Assembly (NCBI RefSeq): GCF_023674465.1
Contig: NZ_CP098400.1
Location: 1,578,801 to 1,642,800 of the forward strand
Reading direction: 5' to 3'
Origin: Xiashengella succiniciproducens
GTDB lineage: Bacteria > Bacteroidota > Bacteroidia > Bacteroidales > Marinilabiliaceae
DNA: 64,000 nt
Shown piece after piece: positions 55,301 through 63,463 of the stretch. Below the pieces are notes generated by a model, which worked only from the letters and a program-made list of their open reading frames with translations, was not told the origin of the DNA and did no database searches. Both the position numbers and the translations under genes were made by a program. The first letter of the stretch is position 1. The number at the start of each line of letters is the position of its first letter.

Positions 55301-55632
55301 TCTCTTGACAAAGTTGCAGTATAAGTAAGCCTTGCAGGAATTCCACCCTCAGCACCAATCTTGTAAACCTCTGTGTTGCCGTCATATTGACCAGTGAAGG
55401 CAATGCTTTTACCATCTGGTGAGAATCGGGCAAAAATCTCCATACCCTGATGGGATGTGAGCTTTGTGGCCAGACCACCTGAAAGCGGCACGCTGTAAAG
55501 GTCTCCGGCGTATGTAAATACCACCTTTTCCCCGTTGGTAGCAGGAAATCTTAATAACCTTGCCTCTTCAGCCTTTGCTGAGAATGCAAGGGGTAACAGT
55601 AATAGTAATAGACTATAATACAGTTTTCGCAT
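52360..55632 (-). CDS. Tricorn-protease-like exported S41 peptidase
   Basis: 1090 residues. A signal peptide covers about 1-21. Two stretches of PD40/WD40-like beta-propeller repeats (for example RFSPDGKSIAFTG, WSPDGKQVAWLSD) fill about 25-530, then a Lys/Asp/Ser-rich linker (about 550-580), a PDZ domain (about 780-860) and the S41 core. Catalytic Ser979 and neighbouring Asp980 lie in YSASDGDLFPYG. Archaeal tricorn degrades peptides from the proteasome; the exported Bacteroidota form probably trims envelope or external peptides. Confidence 0.92.
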   Translation of the reverse strand: MRKLYYSLLLLLLPLAFSAKAEEARLLRFPATNGEKVVFTYAGDLYSVPLSGGLATKLTSHQGMEIFARFSPDGKSIAFTGQYDGNTEVYKIGAEGGIPARLTYTATLSRDDVADRMGPNNIVMAWTPDNKIVYRSRQHSFNDFKGKLYIVNPDGGLSTEIKLPDGGFLSFSPDGKKMAYNRVFREFRTWKYYKGGMADEVWIHDFETRETYQITNNPAQDIFPMWIGEEIFFISDRDRTMNLFVYNLSTGATEKVTSFNEYDIKFPSHHGNIIVFENGGYIYKFDASTRKLEKINIEISDEHIYARPALVDASRRITSADLATGGERVLFSARGEIFSVPATEGITYNLTKSSGIHERNASWSPDGKQVAWLSDKSGEYEIWISDALGEELPRQLTSGGDTYKFGFEWSPDGKLIAWSDQHYSLYVTDVANRITKKMITSEVNQIRDYSWSPDSKWLAFTEAGENKMGLIKLLNVDNGNIHTVTESWYFSEQPSFSSDGKYLVFSSERSFNPVYGQTEWNHVYINMGKVYMILLAADTPSPLAPKNPLIEDKPASNGDNDKDNGSSSKDKNAKEKAELKPLVRIDLEGIEKRIIELPVEPANYYNISAIGDKIYYNKQVQGNEGQNGLYVYNLKDKKETFLGNYRYSVSADKKKMLVGKDNSWAVIDLPSGSINIEKTLDLSSMTTMVNYQEEWQQIFDEAWRQMRDFFYVDNMHGLDWDAIYKKYNALIPYVAHRSDLNYVIGEMIGELNVGHAYVNPGEQPASKRIQTGLLGARISAHSSGFFRIDRILPGTPWNTKVQSPLAAPGVNIKEGEYIVAVNRVPANSVNDIYKLLVGTAGKVVELSINSKPELAGARNVLVTTIADESQLYYYAWVSENIRKVNEATNGEVGYIHIPDMGPEGLNEFVKYFYPQLSKKALIIDDRGNGGGNVSPMILERLNRKPYRLTMRRNSSTVSTVPSESLAGPMAVLIDKYSASDGDLFPYGFRKMGLGTIIGTRSWGGVVGISSPLPFIDGTDLRVPQFTSFSLEGNWIIEGHGVEPDIYVENDPYSEYLGEDAQLNKAIEVILEELKERKELPAIPAPPVKTN

Positions 55633-55693
55633 AAGAGATAAATTAAACTATAATAGATTCACATATAATTAACAAACCAAAACCTTTCATGTT

Positions 55694-56188
55694 TCAGACC
55701 TGCATATCTTGATCAGGAATCCGTAGGTCTTTTAGTACCTTACTTACTTCCTCCGGTCTTTTAGTACCCAGAAGCAGTATACGATCTCCTTTGAATTCAA
55801 CCTGAATGACCCAGGGGCCATTCAGATGGTATGATTTGACTGAACCAGAGGCATGTATTCCCCATAAACTTCTTTCCTCAAGCGGATCAAATTTTCTTAC
55901 GAAGGCACATTCAATACGATTGAGTGCAAATTCTTTCTTTTTAAGGTGGAAGGGGAAGAATCTATATGACAGGCGACGTCCGCTAATTTCTACCTTTAGG
56001 TTTACCATTAGAAGTAATAGAGTAATAAGAATGTGGGGAATAGCCAGATATAGATTCAGGTCTTTACATGACAGAGTATCCGGAGAGAAAAGTTTGCGAA
56101 ATAGAGGAAGGTACACAGGAACGGCGCTTAAAGCAAGCAGACACCACAGCCAGGCCTGCCCAATCCTTTGTGATTCTCTGAACCTCAT
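55694..56188 (-). CDS. Small membrane protein with PH-like C-terminal domain
   Basis: 164 residues: two hydrophobic segments (about 12-31 and 46-64) separated by a short loop, then a beta-rich cytosolic domain (VEISGRRLSYRFFPFH, then NRIECAFVRKF, ending WVIQVEFKGDRILLLGTKRPEEV) typical of bacterial PH-like domains. It lies 61 bases upstream of the tricorn-like gene on the same strand, so both may be transcribed together. Function is unknown; no catalytic motif is seen. Confidence 0.7.
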   Translation of the reverse strand: MRFRESQRIGQAWLWCLLALSAVPVYLPLFRKLFSPDTLSCKDLNLYLAIPHILITLLLLMVNLKVEISGRRLSYRFFPFHLKKKEFALNRIECAFVRKFDPLEERSLWGIHASGSVKSYHLNGPWVIQVEFKGDRILLLGTKRPEEVSKVLKDLRIPDQDMQV

Positions 56189-56341
56189 AATCCAGCAGTT
56201 ATATCGTTTAATACACAGTAGCCTCTTTACTTAGAAGCTGTTTTGAATATGCTGAAAATAGCCAAACACTTCATCAAAAACAAGGAGAAATACTCTGCTA
56301 CCGCTGTTTTTAAGAGAATTTAATACTGGGGACAAAAACTG

Positions 56342-58582
56342 CTATTTTATTTCTTTTGAAATTGAAGCATTGACAAACAGAATATCACCAAGTTCATCAT
56401 AAGCAGTAAATACATTACTTCCAAGCTCCTTGATTTTCTCATCCCTAAAACCCATTATGGTAAGGGCTGCATTTTGGGATCTTTCAGTGATGATATCAGT
56501 AATGGTCTGGTTGCCAACAGAACTTATTATCTCAATATTTTTGAATGTAATAGGCAGTCGGCCCGACTCAATAAGAGTCTCCAGTTCCTCGCGGGTTTGC
56601 TCCCTGAAACCTGGGGAGCAGATACTGAATATTTTTATATAGCTTTTGCGCCAGTCAGGGTGGGCCAATATTATGTAGCCCAGTAATATCATCAGGTTTG
56701 TGTTGTTGATATCCGTAGGTCTTATCCAGACATGGATGCCGTTCTGAGGTTTGATTTGCTTCTTAGATCCGGCAAAGATGCATACATCAAAGTCTCCGGC
56801 CTTTGTCAGTTTTATATTATCCAGTATTCTGTGTATTTCTTCCGGCTGTTCCTTGTCAAATTCAAATACAACCATATTATTCTCCATCCCTGAGATTGAC
56901 GGAGCCTGTATTACCTGTGCTATTGCAGAAGTATAGGACGGTGAGATCATTGTGTCAATATAAAGTCCACTGTTTTCCTCCTTCTGCAGCTCAATTAGCT
57001 TTGCAAGAATCTCTTTTGATTCAAGATGGGTCTGCCGACTATAATAACCTTCAATAAAATGGAAATATGTTCCAAAACCGTGTTTGTAGCTAATCCATTT
57101 CATAAGGTTTAGCACCTTGTCTCTTTCAAAGGAGTGAGGCGATATACATACTGCAGAAGGACGCCATTCTTCCTGATCCTTGTCTATATTATTATTTTGT
57201 ACATAAACCTGTATGGATCTGTTGAGCTGGAACAACGCCCCCTTGAAAATATTAACAACTCCTTTCTGATGCTTGTTGTAGTGTTCTATAACAAGGTAAA
57301 TTATAATTATTATTGAATAGGAGGCAATTGTGTAAAGTGGACTGATCTGAAACATTGACCATATAGATAGTAAGAATCCGGCAAGCGACAGATACCAGCG
57401 AGATTTGAACCTGGGTCTGTATGATGGTGGAGCTCCGAAATGGTTGAGAAAAGAAATAAGACAAAGAGAACCATACGTAATCAGGAAGAACATTGAGATA
57501 ATACCTGCTACCAGATTTACATTACCAAAAGCAACGAAAATGCCAGCAATTAAGAAGGTTAGTATGGTTGCATTATACGGTTCCCGATTCTCGCCCCTGA
57601 CTCTCGACATAAGGATGTTAAATTTACGCAAAGGCAGGCTTTTATCTGCCGCAACTGCCTGAAGCGTACGTGGTGCAACAAGAGCGGCACCAAGAGCAGA
57701 AGATGAAGTTGATGCAGCAAGTCCAAGAGGTATGATAATTGCTCCTCCAATAGCTATCTTCGACATAATAAGCTGATGCTCGAGCAGGTCGGCCTGAGAA
57801 GCCGATACTGAAAACTTCCAGACTAACAATAGATACACTATCATACCAGTAAGTGTAGCACAAATAGTTCCCAGAGGTATTGATTTTCCTGGGTTTTTCA
57901 AATCTCCACTCAAACCTACTCCTGCGGTCATTCCTGTAAAGGCTGGAAAACAAATTGCAAATACCATGAAAAAGCTTTCCGGATTAAAGAAACCAAAGTT
58001 GTTACCAGGTATTCTTAGTGCCTCATCTGTTTCTATTGGTTTTCCTAGAAAGAAGAGAAGTATCACTCCAAACACAATTACAGTGACGATGATCAGGGTT
58101 TTTACACCCATCGAAGAGCCTTTCTTTAACATCAGCAAGGCTAGGAGGATAAGGGCCGGGAGGCTGATCGCCTGTCTTGGCAGAACCCATCCGAAATAGC
58201 CTTGCCACCAGTTAAACAGAGGCTCAAATGCCTCAGTAAAGGCTACAATATAAAAAGCAACACTAATTGTTTGCGAGAAATAAAGGGCAATACCTATTGT
58301 CGTACCAATCTTTAGTCCGAAGGATCGGCTTATTATAAAATACTCCCCGCCACCTTCAACCCTGGTATTTGTAGAAAGCTCAGAAATTGCTAATGCAGTT
58401 GGAATAGTAATTAGGTGACCCAATAAGACTAACAGGATTGCTCCCCAAAATCCAAGAGTGCCTACTGCAAACCCGAAGCGAAGGAAGAGAATGGCTCCAA
58501 GAATAGTGGATACAGCTGTAAAGAACACCGAACCTGTACCAAAGCCATTAGCTTTGGCATGAGACAGACTGCCTTTTTCCAT
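56342..58582 (-). CDS. SLC12-type amino acid/cation-chloride cotransporter-like permease
   Basis: 746 residues. The N-terminal half holds about 12 transmembrane helices of the APC superfamily with SLC12-like features (GAILFLRFGFAVGTLG, FGVILLFFLGKP). The C-terminal third is soluble, with a UspA/SLC12-like segment (AQNAALTIMGFRDEKIKELG). Such proteins move amino acids or chloride with Na or K. ATG 58582 is preferred; the open frame begins at a TTG at 58618. Ion selectivity cannot be read from sequence. mazG lies just upstream. Confidence 0.85.
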   Translation of the reverse strand: MEKGSLSHAKANGFGTGSVFFTAVSTILGAILFLRFGFAVGTLGFWGAILLVLLGHLITIPTALAISELSTNTRVEGGGEYFIISRSFGLKIGTTIGIALYFSQTISVAFYIVAFTEAFEPLFNWWQGYFGWVLPRQAISLPALILLALLMLKKGSSMGVKTLIIVTVIVFGVILLFFLGKPIETDEALRIPGNNFGFFNPESFFMVFAICFPAFTGMTAGVGLSGDLKNPGKSIPLGTICATLTGMIVYLLLVWKFSVSASQADLLEHQLIMSKIAIGGAIIIPLGLAASTSSSALGAALVAPRTLQAVAADKSLPLRKFNILMSRVRGENREPYNATILTFLIAGIFVAFGNVNLVAGIISMFFLITYGSLCLISFLNHFGAPPSYRPRFKSRWYLSLAGFLLSIWSMFQISPLYTIASYSIIIIIYLVIEHYNKHQKGVVNIFKGALFQLNRSIQVYVQNNNIDKDQEEWRPSAVCISPHSFERDKVLNLMKWISYKHGFGTYFHFIEGYYSRQTHLESKEILAKLIELQKEENSGLYIDTMISPSYTSAIAQVIQAPSISGMENNMVVFEFDKEQPEEIHRILDNIKLTKAGDFDVCIFAGSKKQIKPQNGIHVWIRPTDINNTNLMILLGYIILAHPDWRKSYIKIFSICSPGFREQTREELETLIESGRLPITFKNIEIISSVGNQTITDIITERSQNAALTIMGFRDEKIKELGSNVFTAYDELGDILFVNASISKEIK

Positions 58583-58636
58583 GGGGTCAATAATTACTGT
58601 TTCAACTAAATTAAGCAAATTAGGGAAATCTGTAGG

Positions 58637-59425
58637 CTATTTGCCCTCTTTTTTCAGCTCCTCTTTTGCCTTGTCCCAATAGAAATTTAGTTCATCAAGA
58701 TTCATCTTTTTCAGATCGAGTCCCTTTTTTATTGTCTCCTGTTCCATCAGACTGAAGCGGTCGAGAAACTTGCGATTTGTGCGCTCCAGGGCATCTTCAG
58801 GATTGATGTTGTAAAGCCTTGCTGCATTGATAAGTGAGAAGAAAACGTCCCCAAATTCATCTTCTATCTTATCCATATCTCCGGTAGCAATCTCCTGCTT
58901 CAACTCTTCAAGTTCTTCGGCAACCTTGTCCCATACCTGGTTTTTCTCATCCCAGTCAAAGCCAACACCACGGGCTTTATCCTGCATTCTGTATGCCTTT
59001 ATCATTGCAGGTAGGGAAGAGGGTACACCTGAGAGAACAGACTTATTGCCATCCTTTTCTTTTAGCTTCAGCTTTTCCCAGTTTTCCTCTACCTCCCTTT
59101 TATTGGCTACCTCGACCTCAGCGAATATATGTGGGTGCCTGTAAATCAACTTATCGATGAGCTGTTGCATTACTGTTCCAATATCAAAACTGCCTTTTTC
59201 CTCACCAATACGTGAATAAAATACTATATGCAGGAGCAGGTCTCCCAGTTCCTTGCTTATCAGCTTGTCATCGTTCTTTAGTATGGCTTCTGAAAGCTCA
59301 TATGTTTCTTCGATTGTCAGAGTCCTTAGTGACTCATTGGTCTGTACCTTGTCCCAGGGGCACTTTTCCCTGAGTAGATTCATTACTTCCAGTAATTCCT
59401 GAAATTTATCCTTCTTGTCTTGCAT
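58637..59425 (-). CDS. mazG: Nucleoside triphosphate pyrophosphohydrolase
   Basis: 262-residue MazG with two all-alpha NTP-PPase domains, as in E. coli. The first metal-binding helix pair holds EETYELSEAI and the downstream ELGDLLLHIVFYS; the second domain ends with DEFGDVFFSLINAARL. It hydrolyses NTPs to NMP and PPi, guarding nucleotide quality. An in-frame TTG/ATG region from 59467 adds a non-family extension, so ATG 59425 is used. It lies 54 bases upstream of the SLC12-like gene. Confidence 0.93.
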   Translation of the reverse strand: MQDKKDKFQELLEVMNLLREKCPWDKVQTNESLRTLTIEETYELSEAILKNDDKLISKELGDLLLHIVFYSRIGEEKGSFDIGTVMQQLIDKLIYRHPHIFAEVEVANKREVEENWEKLKLKEKDGNKSVLSGVPSSLPAMIKAYRMQDKARGVGFDWDEKNQVWDKVAEELEELKQEIATGDMDKIEDEFGDVFFSLINAARLYNINPEDALERTNRKFLDRFSLMEQETIKKGLDLKKMNLDELNFYWDKAKEELKKEGK

Positions 59426-59593
59426 AATATTGAGGAAAAGATTATCGCTCGTGAAAACTATATTCAAATCTTACTAAAACCATTAAGTGTTTTTATGGTT
59501 TTAGTGTTAGGGAAAAAAGCAAGATGCCCCTTGAGCCATCTGCGAAAAATATCGTTAATTTGCATCAGCAAAAATATGAATTAGCGCCGTTTT

Positions 59594-60538
59594 ATGATTG
59601 AAAAACTGATTTATCTTGAATCAATAGATTTGATTGAGTTCTGGGGCATCAACAGTTCCAAGCTTGATATAGTTAAGGCGTATTTTCCAAAACTTAAGAT
59701 AGTTTCCCGCGGCAACTGGCTTAAGGCTATGGGGGATGAGGAGGAAATTGCTGCATTTGAAGAGAAAATCAACGCAATAATCGAACACTACCATCAATAC
59801 AATATACTCAAGGAAGAGACAGTCATAGATCTACTTGCAGGTGGAGGAACAGTGGTTAACGGTAGTACCAGAGAAGAAGATGATGATGTAATCTTATTTG
59901 GAGTAAATGGAAGGCCGATAAAAAGCCGCACAGAGAATCAGCGTAAAATGGTCAAAGCTGCGCTTAGCAATGACCTGATCTTTGCAATAGGTCCTGCCGG
60001 TAGTGGCAAGACTTATACTGCAATAGCACTTGCAGTAAGGTCACTTAAGCGTAAGGAGGTCAAGAGGATAATCCTGAGTCGTCCTGCTGTTGAAGCCGGT
60101 GAAAAACTCGGGTTTTTGCCTGGTGATATGAAGGAGAAAATTGATCCTTATCTTCAACCCCTGTATGATGCGCTGATGGATATGATTCCTGCTGCTAAAC
60201 TGAAGGAATATATGGAGTATGGCACTATACAGATTGCACCTCTGGCCTTTATGCGTGGTCGGACACTTAATAATGCCTTTGTGATACTTGATGAAGCCCA
60301 AAATACCACAACAAACCAGCTTAAAATGTTTCTGACCCGTATGGGCGACAGTGCCAAGTTTGTTGTAACGGGTGACATTACCCAGATAGACCTTCCCAAT
60401 CCCCAGAATTCGGGATTGGTGCAGGCTATGCGTATCCTTAAGGGAATCAAGGGTATTGAAAGGATCAAATTTAATGTTAAAGACATAGTGCGACACAGAC
60501 TTGTACAGGACATTGTCGAAGCCTATGAAAAGGAATAA
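59594..60538 (+). CDS. phoH: PhoH-family ATPase
   Basis: 314-residue PhoH-like protein. The N-terminal part is a KH-like segment; Walker A GPAGSGKT and the neighbouring RPAVEAGEKLGFLPGDMKEK motif are diagnostic. Walker B is FVILDEAQNTT and the sensor is TGDITQIDLP. PhoH proteins act in RNA metabolism, often near YbeY in other genomes. Here it is next to purC, which starts 30 bases downstream. Confidence 0.94.
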   Translation: MIEKLIYLESIDLIEFWGINSSKLDIVKAYFPKLKIVSRGNWLKAMGDEEEIAAFEEKINAIIEHYHQYNILKEETVIDLLAGGGTVVNGSTREEDDDVILFGVNGRPIKSRTENQRKMVKAALSNDLIFAIGPAGSGKTYTAIALAVRSLKRKEVKRIILSRPAVEAGEKLGFLPGDMKEKIDPYLQPLYDALMDMIPAAKLKEYMEYGTIQIAPLAFMRGRTLNNAFVILDEAQNTTTNQLKMFLTRMGDSAKFVVTGDITQIDLPNPQNSGLVQAMRILKGIKGIERIKFNVKDIVRHRLVQDIVEAYEKE

Positions 60539-60568
60539 GTACTGTTAACCTTATATTTCTGAGCTATA

Positions 60569-61519
60569 ATGGAAAATGCAATTGTAAAGAGCAACTTTAA
60601 ATTCCCCGGGCAGAAGTCACTGTATACCGGTAAGGTTCGTGACGTATACAACATCGACAATAAATACCTGGTGATGATAGTAAGCGACAGGATCTCAGCC
60701 TTTGACGTGGTACTTCCAAAGGGTATTCCTTATAAAGGACAGGTGCTGAATCAGATAGCAGGTAAGTTTCTTGATGCCACTGCTGATATTGTGCCAAACT
60801 GGAAGATTGGTATGCCTGATCCGATGGTTACTGTAGGACATATCTGCGAACCCTTCAAGGTAGAAATGGTAATACGTGGTTATCTTACCGGTCATGCCTG
60901 GCGTGAGTATAAGTCTGGCAAAAGGCAGCTTTGCGGAGTTCCAATGCCTGACGGCATGAAGGAAAATCAGAGGTTTGATCAGCCACTTATTACACCTACT
61001 ACCAAGGCAGATCAAGGACACGACCTTGATATTTCCCGTGAGGAGATTATTAGTCAGGGACTTGTAAGCGAAGAAGATTATATCCTTTTGGAGAAATATA
61101 CCCGTGAGCTCTTTAAGAGGGGAACAGAGATGGCCGATAAGATGGGTCTTATCCTTGTTGATACCAAGTATGAGTTTGGTAAAAAAGACGGCAAGATCTA
61201 CTTAATCGACGAGATTCACACTCCCGATTCATCACGTTACTTCTACAAAGAAGGATATCTGGAACGACTTGAGAAGGGAGAGGAGCAAAAGCAGCTTTCA
61301 AAGGAATTTGTTCGCCAATGGCTTATAGCTAACGGTTTCCAGGGCAAGGAAGGACAAAGTGTTCCTGAGATGAGTGAGGAGTTTGTTGCTTCAGTATCTG
61401 AGCGTTATATTGAACTCTTCGAACAAATTACCGGTGAAAAGTTCCAAAAGGCTGATGCACATAACGTAAGTGCAAGAATAGAGAAAAACGTAACAGAGTT
61501 TCTTAATACACTAAAATAA
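60569..61519 (+). CDS. purC: SAICAR synthase
   Basis: 316-residue phosphoribosylaminoimidazole-succinocarboxamide synthase, the longer form common in Bacteroidota. Blocks [10 protein letters not shown] at the N-terminus, [33 protein letters not shown] and [12 protein letters not shown] are intact. It joins aspartate to CAIR in purine synthesis. It follows phoH by 30 bases and ends before a bidirectional terminator. guaA (1765) belongs to the same wider pathway. Confidence 0.97.
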   Translation: MENAIVKSNFKFPGQKSLYTGKVRDVYNIDNKYLVMIVSDRISAFDVVLPKGIPYKGQVLNQIAGKFLDATADIVPNWKIGMPDPMVTVGHICEPFKVEMVIRGYLTGHAWREYKSGKRQLCGVPMPDGMKENQRFDQPLITPTTKADQGHDLDISREEIISQGLVSEEDYILLEKYTRELFKRGTEMADKMGLILVDTKYEFGKKDGKIYLIDEIHTPDSSRYFYKEGYLERLEKGEEQKQLSKEFVRQWLIANGFQGKEGQSVPEMSEEFVASVSERYIELFEQITGEKFQKADAHNVSARIEKNVTEFLNTLK

Positions 61520-61559
61520 GACTGAAGGGAGGGGCAGACCCCGGCCTTCTGAGTCATAA

Positions 61560-61595
61560 AAAAAGAGGTTGTCCAATTAAGGGCAACCTCTTTTT
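61560..61595. terminator. Bidirectional terminator between purC and the RsmI-like gene
   Basis: A 15-bp stem AAAAAGAGGTTGTCC (61560-61574) with GGGCAACCTCTTTTT (61581-61595), one G-U, 6-base loop. It serves both converging genes and repeats the core of the pfp terminator. A smaller GC-rich hairpin lies just before it (61521-61555). Confidence 0.9.
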
Positions 61596-61711
61596 CAATT
61601 TAAGCAAGTTGTTTTTTTTCACCAGATTGCAAAGTTTATCCGCGGTTACAATAAATTGATTTGCTACAAACTACATCTGCTAGCGAAACCATAGTTTCAG
61701 GCAATGCACTT

Positions 61712-62419
61712 TTATCCCTGTATTATAAATACTACCTGTTTTTTATGCAGATCAGGCAGGGAAGCAGATTTCCATGCTCCAACGGTTTTTGTCCTTATAA
61801 ACTGATCAGGCAGTGTCACATCGCAGGCTATGCACAGTCTGGTAAGAGGTGAACATACCACCAGGATATCCTCCAGCAGCTGCATATTACGAAAGGGAGT
61901 TTCAATAAAAACCTGTGACTGATGCTCAGCTCTTGATCTGTTTTCAAGCCTTTTAAGAGCCTTCGCACGTTCATCTTTTTTGATTGGTATATAGCCATTA
62001 AAGGCAAAGCTTTGTCCATTCATCCCAGAGGCCATAATTGAAAGCAGGATGGAAGAAGGACCAACAAGAGGCACTACCTCAAAGCCATTGTCATGGGCCA
62101 GTCTTACCAGTTCGGCACCCGGATCAGCAACTCCAGGACAGCCAGCCTCTGAAATCAGTCCCATGTCATGACCTTCCTTCATAGGCTTCAGATATCCTGT
62201 CCATTCCTCTTCAGTGCTATGCTTGTTGAGAGTGTAAAACTGAGATCCGTCTATATCCATGTTCCTGTCAAGCAGTTTAAGATAACGTCTTGCATTTCTG
62301 AGGTCTTCTACAACAAAGTGTTTTAGTGTTACTGCCCTTGCAGCAACAACCTCAGGTATTACATGGTTAGTTTCCTGAGAGCCGAGAGTATTGGGTATCA
62401 GATAGAGTTTGCCTTTCAT
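61712..62419 (-). CDS. RsmI-like SAM-dependent methyltransferase
   Basis: 235-residue tetrapyrrole-methylase-fold enzyme of the RsmI (16S rRNA 2'-O-methyltransferase at C1402) group. It has the KLYLIPNTLG start and the RsmI-like GLISEAGCPGVADPG and PLVGPSSILLSIMASG blocks. It is shorter than typical RsmI (about 280) and lacks its C-terminal part, so it is best called a relative. A full promoter lies upstream on the minus strand. Confidence 0.82.
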   Translation of the reverse strand: MKGKLYLIPNTLGSQETNHVIPEVVAARAVTLKHFVVEDLRNARRYLKLLDRNMDIDGSQFYTLNKHSTEEEWTGYLKPMKEGHDMGLISEAGCPGVADPGAELVRLAHDNGFEVVPLVGPSSILLSIMASGMNGQSFAFNGYIPIKKDERAKALKRLENRSRAEHQSQVFIETPFRNMQLLEDILVVCSPLTRLCIACDVTLPDQFIRTKTVGAWKSASLPDLHKKQVVFIIQG

Positions 62420-62438
62420 TTTTGTCGTGTTTGGACAT

Positions 62439-62471
62439 CAAAGATATTTCTTCTGTAGGGATGGCACCAAA
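62439..62471 (-). promoter_or_regulatory. Promoter of the RsmI-like gene
   Basis: Minus-strand TTTG (62468-62471), 21-base spacer, TATCTTTG (62439-62446): a full match to the Bacteroidota consensus. Predicted start is near 62431, 12 bases before the ATG. Confidence 0.65.
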
Positions 62472-62650
62472 CTTTTGTGAGCGGAAATAAAGAGCGACCC
62501 TTTGATATTAATATTCCTACCTGATTAACACCATGTTATTCCATACCTACCATATATCCGGCCAGTATGGATTGGCGTTTAGGATAAGTGGATACAAAAA
62601 CCTTTATTTACTTTGAACTCATTCCAAAAAAAGCGATTTTTGCACCGCTT

Positions 62651-62656
62651 AAGGAG
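62651..62656 (+). promoter_or_regulatory. Ribosome-binding site of the ferredoxin-reductase-like gene
   Basis: AAGGAG, 8 bases before ATG 62665. A near -7 element (TTACTTTG, one mismatch) lies at 62608-62615. Confidence 0.55.
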
Positions 62657-62664
62657 AAAACAAA

Positions 62665-63324
62665 ATGCGTAAACGACTATTTAACCTGCATACAATACTT
62701 GAAAAGAGGGTTTTAACTGATTCAACCTTTGTACTGAAGTTTGAACGTAACGGACTTGAATTTGTGCCCGGTCAGCATATCCAGGTAGGACCGCCAAATG
62801 GAATAAACACACGGGAGTATTCAATATATAGTGGAGTAGATGATGATTTCCTGGAAATTCTAGTAAGGGAGATTAGTCTGGGCCAGGTTTCCCCATCACT
62901 AGCACGATTGAAAGCAGGTGACAGTGTTGTAGTAAATGATGCTGTGGGTTATTTTACCCTAAATGAGGCAGGCATACAGAAATCTAAGTTTCTGTTTATT
63001 GCAAGCGGAACCGGGATATCTCCATTTCACAGTTTTGTACGTTCCTACCCACATCTGGATTACAGGATTATACACGGAGTAAGATTTGCAACTGAGACTT
63101 ATGAGAAGAACAGTTATCCCAGAGACAGGTACTTTGCCTGCACCTCAAGAGATGCCAGTGGAGATTTTCATGGAAGGGTAACAGAGTACCTCAGTGAAAA
63201 CCCCGTAAGTCCCGATACTTTGTGTTATCTTTGCGGGAACTGTGATATGATACATGATGTGTTTGATATCCTTGAAAAACAAGGTGTTAATTCGGAAAAT
63301 GTATTCACGGAAGTATATTTTTAA
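62665..63324 (+). CDS. Ferredoxin-NADP reductase-like flavoprotein
   Basis: 219 residues. The FAD domain is shown by FVPGQHIQVG and the NTREYSIYSG pair (R-x-Y-S FAD-binding motif). The NAD(P) domain has FLFIASGTGISPFHSF and ends with YLCGNCDMIHDVFDIL and the FTEVYF C-terminus. There is no 2Fe-2S domain, so it likely passes electrons between NAD(P)H and an external ferredoxin or flavodoxin. Partner is unknown. miaB follows on the same strand. Confidence 0.88.
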   Translation: MRKRLFNLHTILEKRVLTDSTFVLKFERNGLEFVPGQHIQVGPPNGINTREYSIYSGVDDDFLEILVREISLGQVSPSLARLKAGDSVVVNDAVGYFTLNEAGIQKSKFLFIASGTGISPFHSFVRSYPHLDYRIIHGVRFATETYEKNSYPRDRYFACTSRDASGDFHGRVTEYLSENPVSPDTLCYLCGNCDMIHDVFDILEKQGVNSENVFTEVYF

Positions 63325-63463
63325 CATGGCAGAGTCTGTTTGACTTAGGAAAGTAGTTAGAAGCTCATACCTAAGGGACTAAGACCAGTCCGGATACGGG
63401 AAGCGCAGTTCACATAGTAAAATGTAGACTGCAGTGCAGATAAATTGACTTAGCATCAGGAAT

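Noticed and set aside
60041-60496. 151-codon open frame antisense to phoH
   Set aside because: Overlaps a complete PhoH domain and shows no family features.
61661-61852. Short open frame in the purC/RsmI-like gap
   Set aside because: Mostly overlaps the RsmI-like gene on the other strand; no start context or family pattern.
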